Of a DNA stretch of 64,000 bases, positions 1 to 12,606 are shown piece after piece. The notes under the pieces are model-generated. The model ran no database searches. It was not told where the DNA came from and saw only the letters and a list, made by a program, of their open reading frames with translations. The stretch is from Thiomicrospira cyclica ALM1 (GTDB lineage: Bacteria; Pseudomonadota; Gammaproteobacteria; Thiomicrospirales; Thiomicrospiraceae), in the NCBI RefSeq assembly GCF_000214825.1, contig NC_015581.1, positions 744,001-808,000 of the forward strand. Reading direction: 5' to 3'. Position numbers and translations under genes: made by a program. Every line of letters starts with the position of its first letter. Within the stretch, counting starts at the first letter, position 1.

Positions 1-1283
<1,283 letters not shown>

Positions 1284-1376
1284 AAGACGAAGCGGCAGTA
1301 AGTTTAGGCGCTTTCACATAAATTGTCTCTGAATTACGAAAGAACGGCCTGGGTGCGCTCAGGTTAAAGAGGACCT

Positions 1377-1453
<77 letters not shown>

Positions 1454-1456
1454 CAT

Positions 1457-1532
1457 GGGGTTATAGCTCAGCTGGGAGAGCGCCTGCCTTGCACGCAGGA
1501 GGTCGGCGGTTCGATCCCGCCTAACTCCACCA
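1457..1532 (+). tRNA. alaT: tRNA-Ala(TGC) in the 16S-23S spacer
   Basis: A 76-nt cloverleaf. Acceptor arms GGGGTTA and TAACTCC pair with one G-U wobble, followed by A and an encoded CCA. The anticodon is TGC. It starts 3 nt after tRNA-Ile, so the two are excised from one rRNA precursor. Confidence 0.98.
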
Positions 1533-1919
1533 ATAAACACCGCTCATGGTGTTTTGGTTGATGAAAATTAGCTAAGAAACTATGAGCGGTTTTTATTGTT
1601 ATTAGAGAAGATGAAAGTCTTTTGTAGTGACATGAAGTCGAAGTTCTTTAAAAATTAGGAAAAGATCTCTTCAAAAGAGAAGGTTAGTGCGCGTTGATGA
1701 GACGGCATTAACCCGGTGAGTGTGACCTCCAATCATGCTCACCAAACTTAGGTAACATGTATCTTGATGAGCAATCTCAAGCGAACATGTCAGCGAAGAA
1801 TCTTAATTGCGTTGTGCACTCAAAGAGGGTGCCTTGATTGAGTTTTTAGAGATAGGAATTCAACACAAAAGGTCAAGGTCAACGAGTTAGTTTACTAATA
1901 AGTTATTTTTGAGTTGTAT
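1533..1919 (+). other. 23S leader spacer with a boxA-like site and hairpins
   Basis: This 387-nt stretch has no gene. At 1539-1547 and 1582-1590, ACCGCTCAT and ATGAGCGGT form a 9-bp stem with a 34-nt loop followed by TTTTT; it looks like a terminator that antitermination must override, or a processing hairpin. A boxA-like element, GTTCTTTAAAAA, sits at about 1643-1654, with a short TCTCTT/AAGAGA hairpin about 10 nt further on. The last 20 nt or so form the left arm of the 23S processing stem. Confidence 0.7.

Positions 1920-1926
<7 letters not shown>
1900..1926 (+). other. left arm of the 23S precursor processing stem
   Basis: Bases 1907-1926 are exactly complementary to 4873-4892 beyond the 3' end of 23S, giving a perfect 20-bp helix that brings the two ends together. 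After a 3-nt internal loop, 1899-1903 pair with 4896-4900. This is the expected geometry for an RNase III substrate releasing pre-23S rRNA. Confidence 0.85.
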
Positions 1927-4872
<2,946 letters not shown>

Positions 4873-4880
<8 letters not shown>

Positions 4881-4900
4881 TACAACTCAAAAGTGACTTA
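4873..4900 (+). other. right arm of the 23S precursor processing stem
   Basis: Exact 20-nt complement (4873-4892) of the leader arm at 1907-1926, plus a 5-bp outer extension. It overlaps the last bases of mature 23S, as in other bacteria. Confidence 0.85.
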
Positions 4901-5020
4901 ACTGATGTGTGAGCTTGAGAAAGCCGCAAGATCAAGTTATCTAAGTAAAGAACAGGAAGAGATCGATTCCTAAACAAAGAATTTTAGCCGGGTGTGGCGA
5001 CACATCAGGCAAAGCCGAAT

Positions 5021-5139
5021 TGCTTGGCGACCATAGCGGAATGGAACCACCTGATCCCTTCTCGAACTCAGAAGTGAAACGTTCCAGCGCCGATGGTAGT
5101 GTGGGGTCTCCCCATGCGAGAGTAGGTCATCGCCAAGCT
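5021..5139 (+). rRNA. rrf: 5S ribosomal RNA
   Basis: Terminal helix arms GCTTGGCGA (5022-5030) and TCGCCAAGC (5130-5138) pair perfectly. Internal blocks 'CCGAACTCAGAAGTGAAACG'-like and 'GCGCCGATGGTAGTGTGGGG' are typical of 5S. It follows 23S by about 140 nt and is the last gene of the operon. The ends may be off by a base or two. Confidence 0.96.
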
Positions 5140-5148
5140 CCACATCCT

Positions 5149-5176
5149 AAACCCCTCTAATGAGGGGTTTTTTTTT
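5149..5176 (+). terminator. rRNA operon terminator
   Basis: The 9-bp stem AAACCCCTC (5149-5157) and GAGGGGTTT (5162-5170) has a TAAT loop and runs into a T tract to 5176. It lies just after 5S and before the end of the convergent moeB gene. Confidence 0.95.
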
Positions 5177-5190
5177 GCCTATTTTTAGTT

Positions 5191-5949
5191 TCAGCTGCAG
5201 ACTGGACAACTGAGATCTTGTGTGATGTTGAATTGACGCAATTCCATTGTCAGTCCATCAATAATAGTTAATTTACCAGCAAGTGTTGGTAATTCTAGAA
5301 GGCATTTGATAGCCTCTAGGGCTTGTATAGAGCCGATTATTCCTAATAATGGTGCAATGACACCATTTTGCGAGCAAGACTCTTGTATGGAGCCTTGGTT
5401 GCTTTTGAGTGGAAATAGGCATTGATAGCAGGGTTGCTTGTTTTTTCTAAAGTCATAAGTAGTGACTTGTCCTTCCCATCGAATAGCGGCACCTGAAACT
5501 AAAGGAATTTGGCATTTATGACAAATCCGATTGAGTTGATATCTCGTTTCAAAGTTATCAGAACAATCTAAAACCAGGTCATGTTGTTTGGTGATTTTTA
5601 GTAATTCATCATCAGTGAGTTTTGTGGTAATTGTTTCAGTTTTGACGTTTTTATTAAGAAGTTCGACACTTTGTTGTGCAGAAATCGCTTTGTTTTGACC
5701 GACTCGTTGTTGATTATGAATCAATTGTCGCTGAAGGTTTGACAGATCAACCTGATCAAAGTCAATGAGTGTGAGCTGACCAATGCCGGCCGATGCTAAA
5801 TAGAGTGCTACTGGTGATCCAAGGCCGCCAAGTCCAATAATAGCAACACGTTTTTGAGCAAGGAGTAATTGACCTTCATAACCAATTTCATCTAATAGAA
5901 TATGGCGGCCATAGCGTTCAAGTTGTTCATCATTGAGTTCTTGGATCAT
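5191..5949 (-). CDS. moeB: MoeB/ThiF/HesA-type E1-like adenylyltransferase
   Basis: An E1-like enzyme that would adenylate the C-terminal glycine of a small ubiquitin-like sulfur carrier (MoaD for molybdopterin, or ThiS for thiamine). The 252-residue product has the nucleotide loop GLGGLG at 39-44, the LIDFDQVDLSNLQRQ signature at 61-75, and two zinc-type pairs, C174-x2-C177 and C248-x2-C251. I chose the ATG at 5949, with GGAA upstream on the minus strand, over a start 48 nt further out, because that longer start would overlap prmC. It is last in hemA-prfA-prmC-moeB, an order also known in Pseudomonas. No moaD or thiS is in the window, so the carrier partner is uncertain. Confidence 0.85.
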   Translation of the reverse strand: MIQELNDEQLERYGRHILLDEIGYEGQLLLAQKRVAIIGLGGLGSPVALYLASAGIGQLTLIDFDQVDLSNLQRQLIHNQQRVGQNKAISAQQSVELLNKNVKTETITTKLTDDELLKITKQHDLVLDCSDNFETRYQLNRICHKCQIPLVSGAAIRWEGQVTTYDFRKNKQPCYQCLFPLKSNQGSIQESCSQNGVIAPLLGIIGSIQALEAIKCLLELPTLAGKLTIIDGLTMELRQFNITQDLSCPVCS

Positions 5950-5959
5950 ATTGTTTCCA

Positions 5960-6829
5960 TTATTTTTGTCCCAAAGAGACGCGGTCATGCTGTGCAAAAT
6001 CTTTTATAGTTTCAATGTGGCAGAACCCCTCCTGAGCTAGAAGGCTTCTTACTGCTTCGGCTTGATTATACCCATGCTCTAGTAATAGCCACCCCTTTGA
6101 TTGCAATTTTGGATAGCTCTCTTGAATAATCTGTTTTATGGCATCGAGGCCATCATCTCCTGAGGCTAGCGCCCGAATAGGCTCATATCTAAGGTCACCT
6201 TGCTGTAAATATTGGTCTTCAGTTTCAATATAGGGTGGGTTGCTAACAATCATATCGAATTTAGGTAATGTTTCAAACGCTTCAAGCCAATGACATTGGA
6301 TAAAACTAACCTTTACCTGGTGAAGATTTGCATTATTTTTTGCAACTGTTAACGTGGGGTAGTGAACATCAGTGGCGATTACAATAAGCTTGGGGTTTTC
6401 TTTTGCTAATGCAATAGCAATAGCTCCGCTGCCTGTTCCTAAATCAATAAGTTGTTTAGATTTAGGTGTTATTCGTTTTAGAGCTTCAGTAACAAGAATT
6501 TCGGTGTCAGGACGGGGTATGAGGGTTTCAGCTGTAACGCCTAATTTCAACCCCCAAAATTCACGATAGCCTAGAATGTATGCAACTGGTTTACCCGCTT
6601 TACGTTCCTTGATGAGGCTTTCATAATGGGATTGCGCTGGTTGGGTTAAACGATTTTCGGGCCAGGTTAAGATGTGAGCACGATTGACTTTAAGCACTTC
6701 ACATAAAAGATGTTGTGCTTCAAACCTGGCCTCGTCAGAAGAAATGTGCTTATTTGCTATCAGTTGCGCGTAGCCCCAAGCCAATGCTTGGTTTATTGAT
6801 AGCTCATCTGTGTGTTGATGAGCACTCAT
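5960..6829 (-). CDS. prmC: peptide chain release factor N5-glutamine methyltransferase
   Basis: PrmC (HemK) methylates the glutamine of the GGQ motif of release factors RF1 and RF2 using S-adenosylmethionine, which improves peptide release. The 289-residue protein has an N-terminal helical release-factor-binding domain (about 1-100), the SAM loop GTGSG at 131-135 and the substrate glutamine motif NPPY at 197-200. It starts 3 nt after the stop of prfA, its substrate gene, and is clearly in the same operon. The length is normal for the family. Confidence 0.96.
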   Translation of the reverse strand: MSAHQHTDELSINQALAWGYAQLIANKHISSDEARFEAQHLLCEVLKVNRAHILTWPENRLTQPAQSHYESLIKERKAGKPVAYILGYREFWGLKLGVTAETLIPRPDTEILVTEALKRITPKSKQLIDLGTGSGAIAIALAKENPKLIVIATDVHYPTLTVAKNNANLHQVKVSFIQCHWLEAFETLPKFDMIVSNPPYIETEDQYLQQGDLRYEPIRALASGDDGLDAIKQIIQESYPKLQSKGWLLLEHGYNQAEAVRSLLAQEGFCHIETIKDFAQHDRVSLGQK

Positions 6830-6832
6830 TGG

Positions 6833-7921
6833 CTAGTCTTGATTACTAAGTTCGGCCAATTGTTCAGCCTGATATTCATGTATTAATGGGTCGATGACTT
6901 GAGCCAAGCCGCCATTCATCACATCATCTAGTTTATATAGGGTGAGGTTGATACGATGATCAGTTACCCGCCCTTGAGGGTAGTTGTAGGTTCTAATACG
7001 CTCTGATCTGTCACCAGACCCAACTAGTGATTTACGCGTTTGGGCAATTTCTTGGTTATGTGCTTGACGTTTGGCATCCATAATTCGTGCGGCTAGAAGT
7101 GACATAGCCCTAGCACGGTTTTTATGCTGTGAACGTTCATCCTGACACTCCACAATAGTGCCCGTAGGAAGGTGTGTAATTCGGATAGCTGAGTCTGTTT
7201 TGTTAACATGCTGTCCGCCGGCACCAGAAGCACGAAAGGTATCGACTTTTAGGTCGGCTGGATTGAGCTCGACTTGCTCAACATCTGCCGCTTCAGGCAT
7301 TATCGCTATAGTGGCTGCTGACGTGTGGACACGGCCTTGAGTTTCGGTGGCGGGCACACGTTGGACACGATGTGCACCTGATTCAAACTTTAATTTTGAA
7401 TAAGCACCATCGCCAATAATGCGGGCGATGATTTCTTTATAGCCACCATGCTCGCCATCGCTAGTATTGATAATTTCAATCTGCCAGCGTTGAGTTTCAG
7501 CATAACGTGCGTACATCTTAAATAGATCACCGGCAAAAATTGCGGCCTCATCACCACCGGTACCTGCACGGATTTCAAGAAAGATATTGGCATCATCATT
7601 TGGATCACGAGGAAGTAGCATTTTTTGTAAGGCTATTTCGAGGGTCTCAAGCTGTTGCTCTAACGCAGGATACTCTTCTTGCGCCATTTCTTTGAGTTCG
7701 CGATCGCCAGATGCAATCATATCCCGCGCTTCCTGTAGATCTGATTCGGCATGAAGGTAGGCCTGGTAACTGGTAACCACTGGTTCGAGTTGTGCATGTT
7801 CTTTAGATAAGTTGCGGAATTCGGTTTGATTGTTAACAACTTGAGGGTCTGATAACAAGACACCGACTTCCTCGAGTCGTTCTACAAGTGCTTGGAGTTT
7901 GCGTTGAATGGAATCTTTCAT
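6833..7921 (-). CDS. prfA: peptide chain release factor 1
   Basis: RF1 reads UAA and UAG stop codons and triggers hydrolysis of peptidyl-tRNA on the ribosome. The 362-residue protein carries the PxT-type codon-recognition tripeptide PAT at 190-192 and the catalytic GGQ at 235-237 within [10 protein letters not shown]. The length matches E. coli RF1 (360 residues). It lies 23 nt downstream of hemA and 3 nt upstream of prmC, the usual gammaproteobacterial arrangement. Confidence 0.98.
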   Translation of the reverse strand: MKDSIQRKLQALVERLEEVGVLLSDPQVVNNQTEFRNLSKEHAQLEPVVTSYQAYLHAESDLQEARDMIASGDRELKEMAQEEYPALEQQLETLEIALQKMLLPRDPNDDANIFLEIRAGTGGDEAAIFAGDLFKMYARYAETQRWQIEIINTSDGEHGGYKEIIARIIGDGAYSKLKFESGAHRVQRVPATETQGRVHTSAATIAIMPEAADVEQVELNPADLKVDTFRASGAGGQHVNKTDSAIRITHLPTGTIVECQDERSQHKNRARAMSLLAARIMDAKRQAHNQEIAQTRKSLVGSGDRSERIRTYNYPQGRVTDHRINLTLYKLDDVMNGGLAQVIDPLIHEYQAEQLAELSNQD

Positions 7922-7944
7922 GTAATCAATATACTTTCTTAAAA

Positions 7945-9222
7945 TTAATGAGCGGACTTGTCATCATTCGATGTGTTTATGAGCAGTCTTTCAGCGAAGT
8001 CAATAATATCTTGGTCACCCATTTCACCCGCTTTATTTAATTGATAGCTTGGATTGTGGGTTAACTTATTGGTTAATTGATGGGCAAATTTATGCAAAAT
8101 ACGTTTTGGATTGTGGCCTAGGTCGAGTTCGTGTAAAGCTTGATCAAGGAGTTGGTTTTTATAAGTTTCTGCTTGCATTCGATAACTGCGAATCAGTGGA
8201 TTTACACACTGAATCGCTTGTTGTTGGCACATGAAGCGTTCAGCGTGAAGTTGAATTATATCTTCAGCCGCGGCAGCGGCATCTTTACGGGATCGTTTAT
8301 TTTGCTCAATAATATCGGTTAAGTCGTCTACCGTATAAAGGTAAACATCATCGAATTTATTTACCCGACTATCAACGTCTCGCGGGACAGCAATATCAAC
8401 AATAAACATGGGACGATTGCGGCGCTTTTTTAAAGCCTTCGCCACACTCTCATAGGCGACTAAGGTTGATGGGCTACCGGTGGATGCAATGATAATATCA
8501 GCTTCGTGTAGATGACCGTCCAGTTCGTCCAGTTCAATGGCGTAGCCATTTAGTGATTCTGCAAGGGCATGAGCACGACTGAATGTCCTGTTAGCAATCA
8601 CAATTCGACGAGCATTAGATTCATGCAAATGGCGTGCTACCAATTCTATGGTTTCACCAGCACCAATTAGCAATGCTGTTTGTTGTGACAGTTCACCAAA
8701 AAATTGTTTTGCCAGTGATACAGCTGCGAACGCAACAGATACAGGACTATTACCAATAGCAGTATCAGTTCTAACTTGTTTAGTGGCACGGAATACGGCT
8801 TGAAAGAGATTTCCCAGTGTATGGTGAATGCTCGAAGATTTGTGGGCCAAATTATAAGCATCTTTTAACTGACCAAAAATCTGTGGCTCACCCAACACTA
8901 GAGAATTTAAACCACTCGCAACGCGCATAATGTGCTGAACAGCGACTAAATCTCGATACAGGTATAGGTAGGGCGCTAACTGGTCGGTCTGTAAAGCAAA
9001 AAACTGATGTAGCCAAGCGATAACAGGTTCGGCTTCCGACTCTTCAACCGTAAAATAAATTTCCGTTCTGTTACATGTCGATAAGATCACGCTTTCGGTG
9101 ACTAATTGCTGTTGCTTAAGCTCTTGCAGGGCATTAAAGACCTTATCGGCTGAAAACGAGACTATCTCTCGGATGTCAACAGGTGCCGTTTCATGGTTCA
9201 CGCCCAATGCAAATAGGTTCAT
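7945..9222 (-). CDS. hemA: glutamyl-tRNA reductase
   Basis: HemA reduces glutamyl-tRNA(Glu) to glutamate-1-semialdehyde with NADPH, the first committed step of tetrapyrrole synthesis by the C5 pathway. The 425-residue protein has the catalytic cysteine at C50 in STCNRTE, an NADPH loop around [13 protein letters not shown] (about 192-204) and a C-terminal dimerisation region. It is first in the hemA-prfA-prmC-moeB operon and has a clear promoter at 9256-9284. The window also holds hemJ, a later step of the same pathway. The intergenic region is shared with ectA and contains palindromes that might regulate either gene. Confidence 0.97.
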   Translation of the reverse strand: MNLFALGVNHETAPVDIREIVSFSADKVFNALQELKQQQLVTESVILSTCNRTEIYFTVEESEAEPVIAWLHQFFALQTDQLAPYLYLYRDLVAVQHIMRVASGLNSLVLGEPQIFGQLKDAYNLAHKSSSIHHTLGNLFQAVFRATKQVRTDTAIGNSPVSVAFAAVSLAKQFFGELSQQTALLIGAGETIELVARHLHESNARRIVIANRTFSRAHALAESLNGYAIELDELDGHLHEADIIIASTGSPSTLVAYESVAKALKKRRNRPMFIVDIAVPRDVDSRVNKFDDVYLYTVDDLTDIIEQNKRSRKDAAAAAEDIIQLHAERFMCQQQAIQCVNPLIRSYRMQAETYKNQLLDQALHELDLGHNPKRILHKFAHQLTNKLTHNPSYQLNKAGEMGDQDIIDFAERLLINTSNDDKSAH

Positions 9223-9255
9223 GCCGTTGTTAATTCAGTTTTAAATAAAGGCGTA

Positions 9256-9284
9256 ATAGTAGCCGATTTTGCAAATTTTCTCAA
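9256..9284 (-). promoter_or_regulatory. sigma-70-type promoter of hemA
   Basis: On the minus strand, TTGAGA (9284-9279) and TACTAT (9261-9256) are separated by 17 bp, and transcription would begin roughly 25 nt before the hemA start codon. One copy of the ATTTTGCAAAT element lies inside the spacer. Confidence 0.65.
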
Positions 9285-9332
9285 AGTAAAGCCATGGCTT
9301 TATCATGCAAATGCGTCTTTTATTTTGCAAAT
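9266..9332. promoter_or_regulatory. candidate operator cluster between hemA and ectA
   Basis: The 11-mer ATTTTGCAAAT occurs twice, at 9266-9276 and 9322-9332; each copy contains the palindrome TTTGCAAA. A partial copy, ATGCAAAT, is at 9305-9312. Between the two full copies lies a perfect 16-bp palindrome, TAAAGCCATGGCTTTA, at 9287-9302, directly upstream of the hemA -35 box. No known regulator was matched; the role as protein-binding sites is inference from symmetry and position. Confidence 0.5.
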
Positions 9333-9415
9333 AGGCTGTGAAGTTGTCGCTTGCAATTGGTTGTTTTTTTATGTTAGGGTAAAAAAGTAGCTACAAATCA
9401 ATAATTTATTTTTAC

Positions 9416-9459
9416 AGGAGGCGTTTTTTTAGCGGTCCACATTGCGTAACAACAATGTG
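9416..9459 (+). promoter_or_regulatory. ectA leader with an orphan Shine-Dalgarno and a hairpin
   Basis: A strong AGGAGG at 9416-9421 has no start codon at normal spacing. It is followed by a perfect inverted repeat, CACATTG (9438-9444) and CAATGTG (9453-9459), with an 8-nt loop. ectA starts only at 9474 and has no good ribosome-binding site of its own. This could be a structured leader that controls ectA translation, or a regulator site. Confidence 0.4.
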
Positions 9460-9473
9460 TCGATGAAACGTAA

Positions 9474-9962
9474 ATGTTTATGAACATTACGATTAGACCT
9501 ACACAACTTAGTGATGGAACTGGCTTGGCAAACCTTGTCAAAGCATCCGGTACTCTTGATGTCAATTCTGATTATCTGTATTTCCTGTTAGCGGATCATT
9601 TCTCTGAAACTTGCGCTATTGCCGTTGATGACAAACAAACCCCGATTGGTTTTGTAACGGCTTACCGTTTACCTAAAGACCCTACTACCCTTTTTATATG
9701 GCAGATTGCAGTTGCTGAAGAAGCGCGCGGTCAGGGGTTGGCTAAAAAGCTACTCCAGCATTTAACTGAGCAGGTGTGGTTTGATTCAATTAATCAAGTC
9801 GTCTGCACAATATCACCTCACAACTGCGCTTCAAATGCCTTGTTTGAGAGTTTTTCGGATTCCTTGAATGCGCAATTGAACTCCAAGGATTATTTGACCA
9901 CTCAACACCTAGGCTTGTCTCATGATCCAGAGCCTTACGTCATTATTGAACTACCAACCTAA
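9474..9962 (+). CDS. ectA: L-2,4-diaminobutyrate N-gamma-acetyltransferase
   Basis: EctA transfers acetyl from acetyl-CoA to L-2,4-diaminobutyrate, the second step of ectoine synthesis. The 162-residue protein is a GNAT-fold enzyme with the acetyl-CoA loop RGQGLA at 85-90. A stop codon lies directly before the ATG at 9474, so no longer form exists. A second ATG at 9480 is equally possible and overlaps the stop of a 6-codon reading frame that begins at 9463. ectB and ectC follow in the canonical order. Ectoine is a compatible solute, so the cluster indicates adaptation to salt. Confidence 0.95.
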   Translation: MFMNITIRPTQLSDGTGLANLVKASGTLDVNSDYLYFLLADHFSETCAIAVDDKQTPIGFVTAYRLPKDPTTLFIWQIAVAEEARGQGLAKKLLQHLTEQVWFDSINQVVCTISPHNCASNALFESFSDSLNAQLNSKDYLTTQHLGLSHDPEPYVIIELPT

Positions 9963-10037
9963 ATAGGCGATATCTTTTCGGGTGTCAAGAAGTCGCATAA
10001 CCGTTTTAACATTTTTAAATTAGCGAGAGAAAACAAC

Positions 10038-11324
10038 ATGGATATTTCTTTATTTGAGCAATATGAATCTAATGTGCGTGGTTATATACGCTCATTCCCA
10101 GCTGTCTTTGATACAGCGACTAGCGCAACGATTGTTGACGTTGAAGGCAAGCGTTACATCGACTTTTTTGGTGGAGCAGGTTCATTAAACTATGGCCATA
10201 ATCATCCGCTTATTAACCAAGCACTGATTACCTATATTCAACGCAATGGTATTACCAACGCGCTTGATAAAGCCACGGTGGCAAAGCATGACTTTATTTC
10301 GGCATTTCAGTCGATTATCCTCAAGCCCCGTAAGATGGACTATAAAATTCAGTTTGTTGGACCGACGGGTGCCAATGGCGTTGAAACCGCATTAAAACTT
10401 GCGCGCAAAATGAAGAAACGCTCGAACGTAATTGCCTTTACTAATGCTTATCATGGTCACAGTTTAGGCGCTCTTGCGGTGACAGGTAATGAGTTCTACC
10501 ACGGCGATTATTACGACGTACCACGCAACGTAAATAAAATGCCATATGACAATTACTTTGACCATGACATGGATAGTGTCGATATGCTACGCCACTACTT
10601 GGGCGATGGAAGCTCGGGTTATGAGCTTCCTGCGGCGGTTATTGTGGAGTCTATTCAGGGTGAGGGTGGTATTAATGTTGCCAGTGTTGGATGGTTACAA
10701 AAGTTATCCGCTCTATGTAAAGAGATGGATATCCTGCTGATTATGGATGAAATTCAAGTTGGTAACGGTCGAACGGGTGACTACTTCTCATTTGAAAGAG
10801 CGGGAATCATGCCGGATATTATTACGTTATCTAAGTCGATTGGCACAGGTATGCCTATGTCGATCGTACTCATGAAACCTAGCGTTGATGTTTGGTCGCC
10901 GGGTGAGCACACGGGCACCTTTAGAGGCAATAGTTATGCGTTTATAGCTGGTGCAGCAGCATTAGAGCTATGGCGCAATGATGATTTTAGTCGTTCCATT
11001 CGTGCCAAAGGCAAGCAGGTCGAGGCGGCATTTAAGGACTTTCAGGCTCGCTTCCCAGGTTGGATTACCGATGTACGTGGTTTAGGTATGATTTGGGGGC
11101 TGGAGTCTTTAGTTGAAGGGTTTTGTAATGAGGTCTCTAAACAAGCTTTTCAGCGTGGTCTGATGATGGAAACAGCAGGCGCAAGTGATCAAGTGTTGAA
11201 ATTTTTAGGACCATTGGTCATTAGTGAGACAGAATTGAATGAGGGTTTTGAAATCTTAACAGATGCCATTTTAGCAGCTGTTGCTGTTTTTGAGAAAACG
11301 GGTAGGACCCCGTGTGCCGCATAG
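10038..11324 (+). CDS. ectB: diaminobutyrate--2-oxoglutarate transaminase
   Basis: EctB converts L-aspartate-4-semialdehyde and glutamate to L-2,4-diaminobutyrate, the first step of ectoine synthesis, using pyridoxal phosphate. The 428-residue class III aminotransferase has the cofactor aspartate D237 in IMDEIQVGNGRTG and the Schiff-base lysine K266 in LSKSIGTGMPMS. The start is preceded by AGCGAGAGAAAACAAC, a modest ribosome-binding site. It lies 75 nt after ectA. Its substrate is the product of Asd, also encoded in this window (20814-21833), though in a separate operon. Confidence 0.97.
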   Translation: MDISLFEQYESNVRGYIRSFPAVFDTATSATIVDVEGKRYIDFFGGAGSLNYGHNHPLINQALITYIQRNGITNALDKATVAKHDFISAFQSIILKPRKMDYKIQFVGPTGANGVETALKLARKMKKRSNVIAFTNAYHGHSLGALAVTGNEFYHGDYYDVPRNVNKMPYDNYFDHDMDSVDMLRHYLGDGSSGYELPAAVIVESIQGEGGINVASVGWLQKLSALCKEMDILLIMDEIQVGNGRTGDYFSFERAGIMPDIITLSKSIGTGMPMSIVLMKPSVDVWSPGEHTGTFRGNSYAFIAGAAALELWRNDDFSRSIRAKGKQVEAAFKDFQARFPGWITDVRGLGMIWGLESLVEGFCNEVSKQAFQRGLMMETAGASDQVLKFLGPLVISETELNEGFEILTDAILAAVAVFEKTGRTPCAA

Positions 11325-11347
11325 TTGAACAAAGTTAGGAGATAGTT

Positions 11348-11740
11348 TTGAAAATTAAACGATTGCAAGATGTTATTGGTACGGAACGAGATGTAAACGC
11401 CGAGAATGGTCACTGGGTAAGTCGCCGTTTATTATTAGCAAAGGATGGTATGGGTTTTTCAATGCATGATACGACCATATTTGCTGGCACTGAAACTTAC
11501 ATTCATTATGCGAATCATTTAGAAGCTGTGTACTGCGTCGCTGGGCGTGGTGAAATTGAAGACCTAGAAACGGGGGTTACGACTCAGATTGAAGATGGTA
11601 TTTTATATGCCTTGGATGGTCACGAGCGCCACTATTTGCGTGCTACTGAAGATATGCGTATGGTTTGTGTGTTTAATCCACCGATTACTGGCAGGGAAGT
11701 TCATGATGATAAGGGTGTTTATCCGTTAATTACAGAATAA
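11348..11740 (+). CDS. ectC: L-ectoine synthase
   Basis: EctC cyclises N-gamma-acetyl-diaminobutyrate to ectoine. The 130-residue cupin has E59, Y87 and H95, which correspond to the iron ligands E57, Y85 and H93 reported for the Paenibacillus lautus enzyme. The start is TTG at 11348, preceded by a strong AGGAGA at the right distance; the resulting N-terminus fits the family. A terminator follows. No ectoine hydroxylase (ectD), dedicated aspartokinase or ectR is adjacent. Confidence 0.96.
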   Translation: MKIKRLQDVIGTERDVNAENGHWVSRRLLLAKDGMGFSMHDTTIFAGTETYIHYANHLEAVYCVAGRGEIEDLETGVTTQIEDGILYALDGHERHYLRATEDMRMVCVFNPPITGREVHDDKGVYPLITE

Positions 11741-11757
11741 AATCCGTCATGAGAAGT

Positions 11758-11783
11758 AAAAGCCCCGAGTTAGGGGCTTTTTT
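11758..11783. terminator. terminator between ectC and the convergent regulator
   Basis: Stem AAAGCCCC (11759-11766) and GGGGCTTT (11773-11780) with a GAGTTA loop, then T residues on the plus strand and A residues on the left that give T residues on the minus strand. It can serve both converging genes. Confidence 0.9.
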
Positions 11784-11794
11784 GTCAATTAAGA

Positions 11795-12376
11795 TTAACT
11801 TTTCTTTAAATTATACTCGTAAGTTAAGAATTGTTTTAGGATGTCTGGCTGGACAGGCTTATGCATCACAGTAATATTTGCAGGTAGCTTTTCGCGGTTT
11901 ATCTCTTCAGGTTTGTAAGCGGTTAGTACGATAATTGTTGAATCTTTGGTCGTTTCGAAGTTTCGCATCGCTTGGACCATACTATAGCCATCCATTTGGG
12001 GCATATTTAGGTCCGAAAAAATAATTTCAGGTTTATAGCGGCCAGCATTAATCAATCCCTCATAGCCATCGTTGGCGGTCAAAACCTTCATAGGGAAGCC
12101 CAGTGCATTAGCCATTGACTTAATTAAGTCAATTGAGATTTGGTCATCATCAACTACCAGCACTTTAAGCACGCCATCATCTTCATTTGCCCGCTCACGA
12201 CCATTTTTCATAATATACTCATCAACTGATGAGCGTAATAAACGACGATGACCACCAGGTGTTTTCCATATCTGTAAGACCCCTTCATCAGCGAGGCGTT
12301 TAATAACTGTTTTGGAAACACCTATTAATTCGCAGGCTTCAGTTGTTGTAACGTACTTTGAATTTTTAGTAGCCAT
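11795..12376 (-). CDS. regulator with an N-terminal excisionase/MerR-type helix-turn-helix and a C-terminal receiver domain
   Basis: The 193-residue protein joins an excisionase-type winged helix-turn-helix (about 8-57, with the KTPGGHRRL wing at 38-46) to a CheY-like receiver (about 70-190). The receiver looks fully competent: acidic pocket D76-D78, phosphoacceptor D122 in SDLNMPQMDG, T152 and K173. Most response regulators have the receiver first, so this order is reversed. It would be a DNA-binding protein controlled by phosphorylation, but no histidine kinase is in the window. It is convergent with ectC and divergent from the metal-binding protein gene at 12607. GAGGACATTT precedes the ATG. 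Its targets are unknown; control of ectABC is only a guess from position. Confidence 0.85.
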   Translation of the reverse strand: MATKNSKYVTTTEACELIGVSKTVIKRLADEGVLQIWKTPGGHRRLLRSSVDEYIMKNGRERANEDDGVLKVLVVDDDQISIDLIKSMANALGFPMKVLTANDGYEGLINAGRYKPEIIFSDLNMPQMDGYSMVQAMRNFETTKDSTIIVLTAYKPEEINREKLPANITVMHKPVQPDILKQFLTYEYNLKKS

Positions 12377-12606
12377 AAATGTCCTCAGTTCTGTATTTTG
12401 GAAAAATTAAACTTAAAATCAATTAAGTATTATTTTATCAAAAAAATATTAAAAATTCTCAAAAATTGCCCTTGCGTAATCCAAAGTGAATAGTTTCCTT
12501 TTTGTTTAGATTTCATTGGTTTTGCTGAGATTTTTGGCTTTAAAAGTGTTATCTTTCACTATGTAACTAATAATTAGATTGTATTAAGAGCGCTGAAGAG
12601 GTGTTT

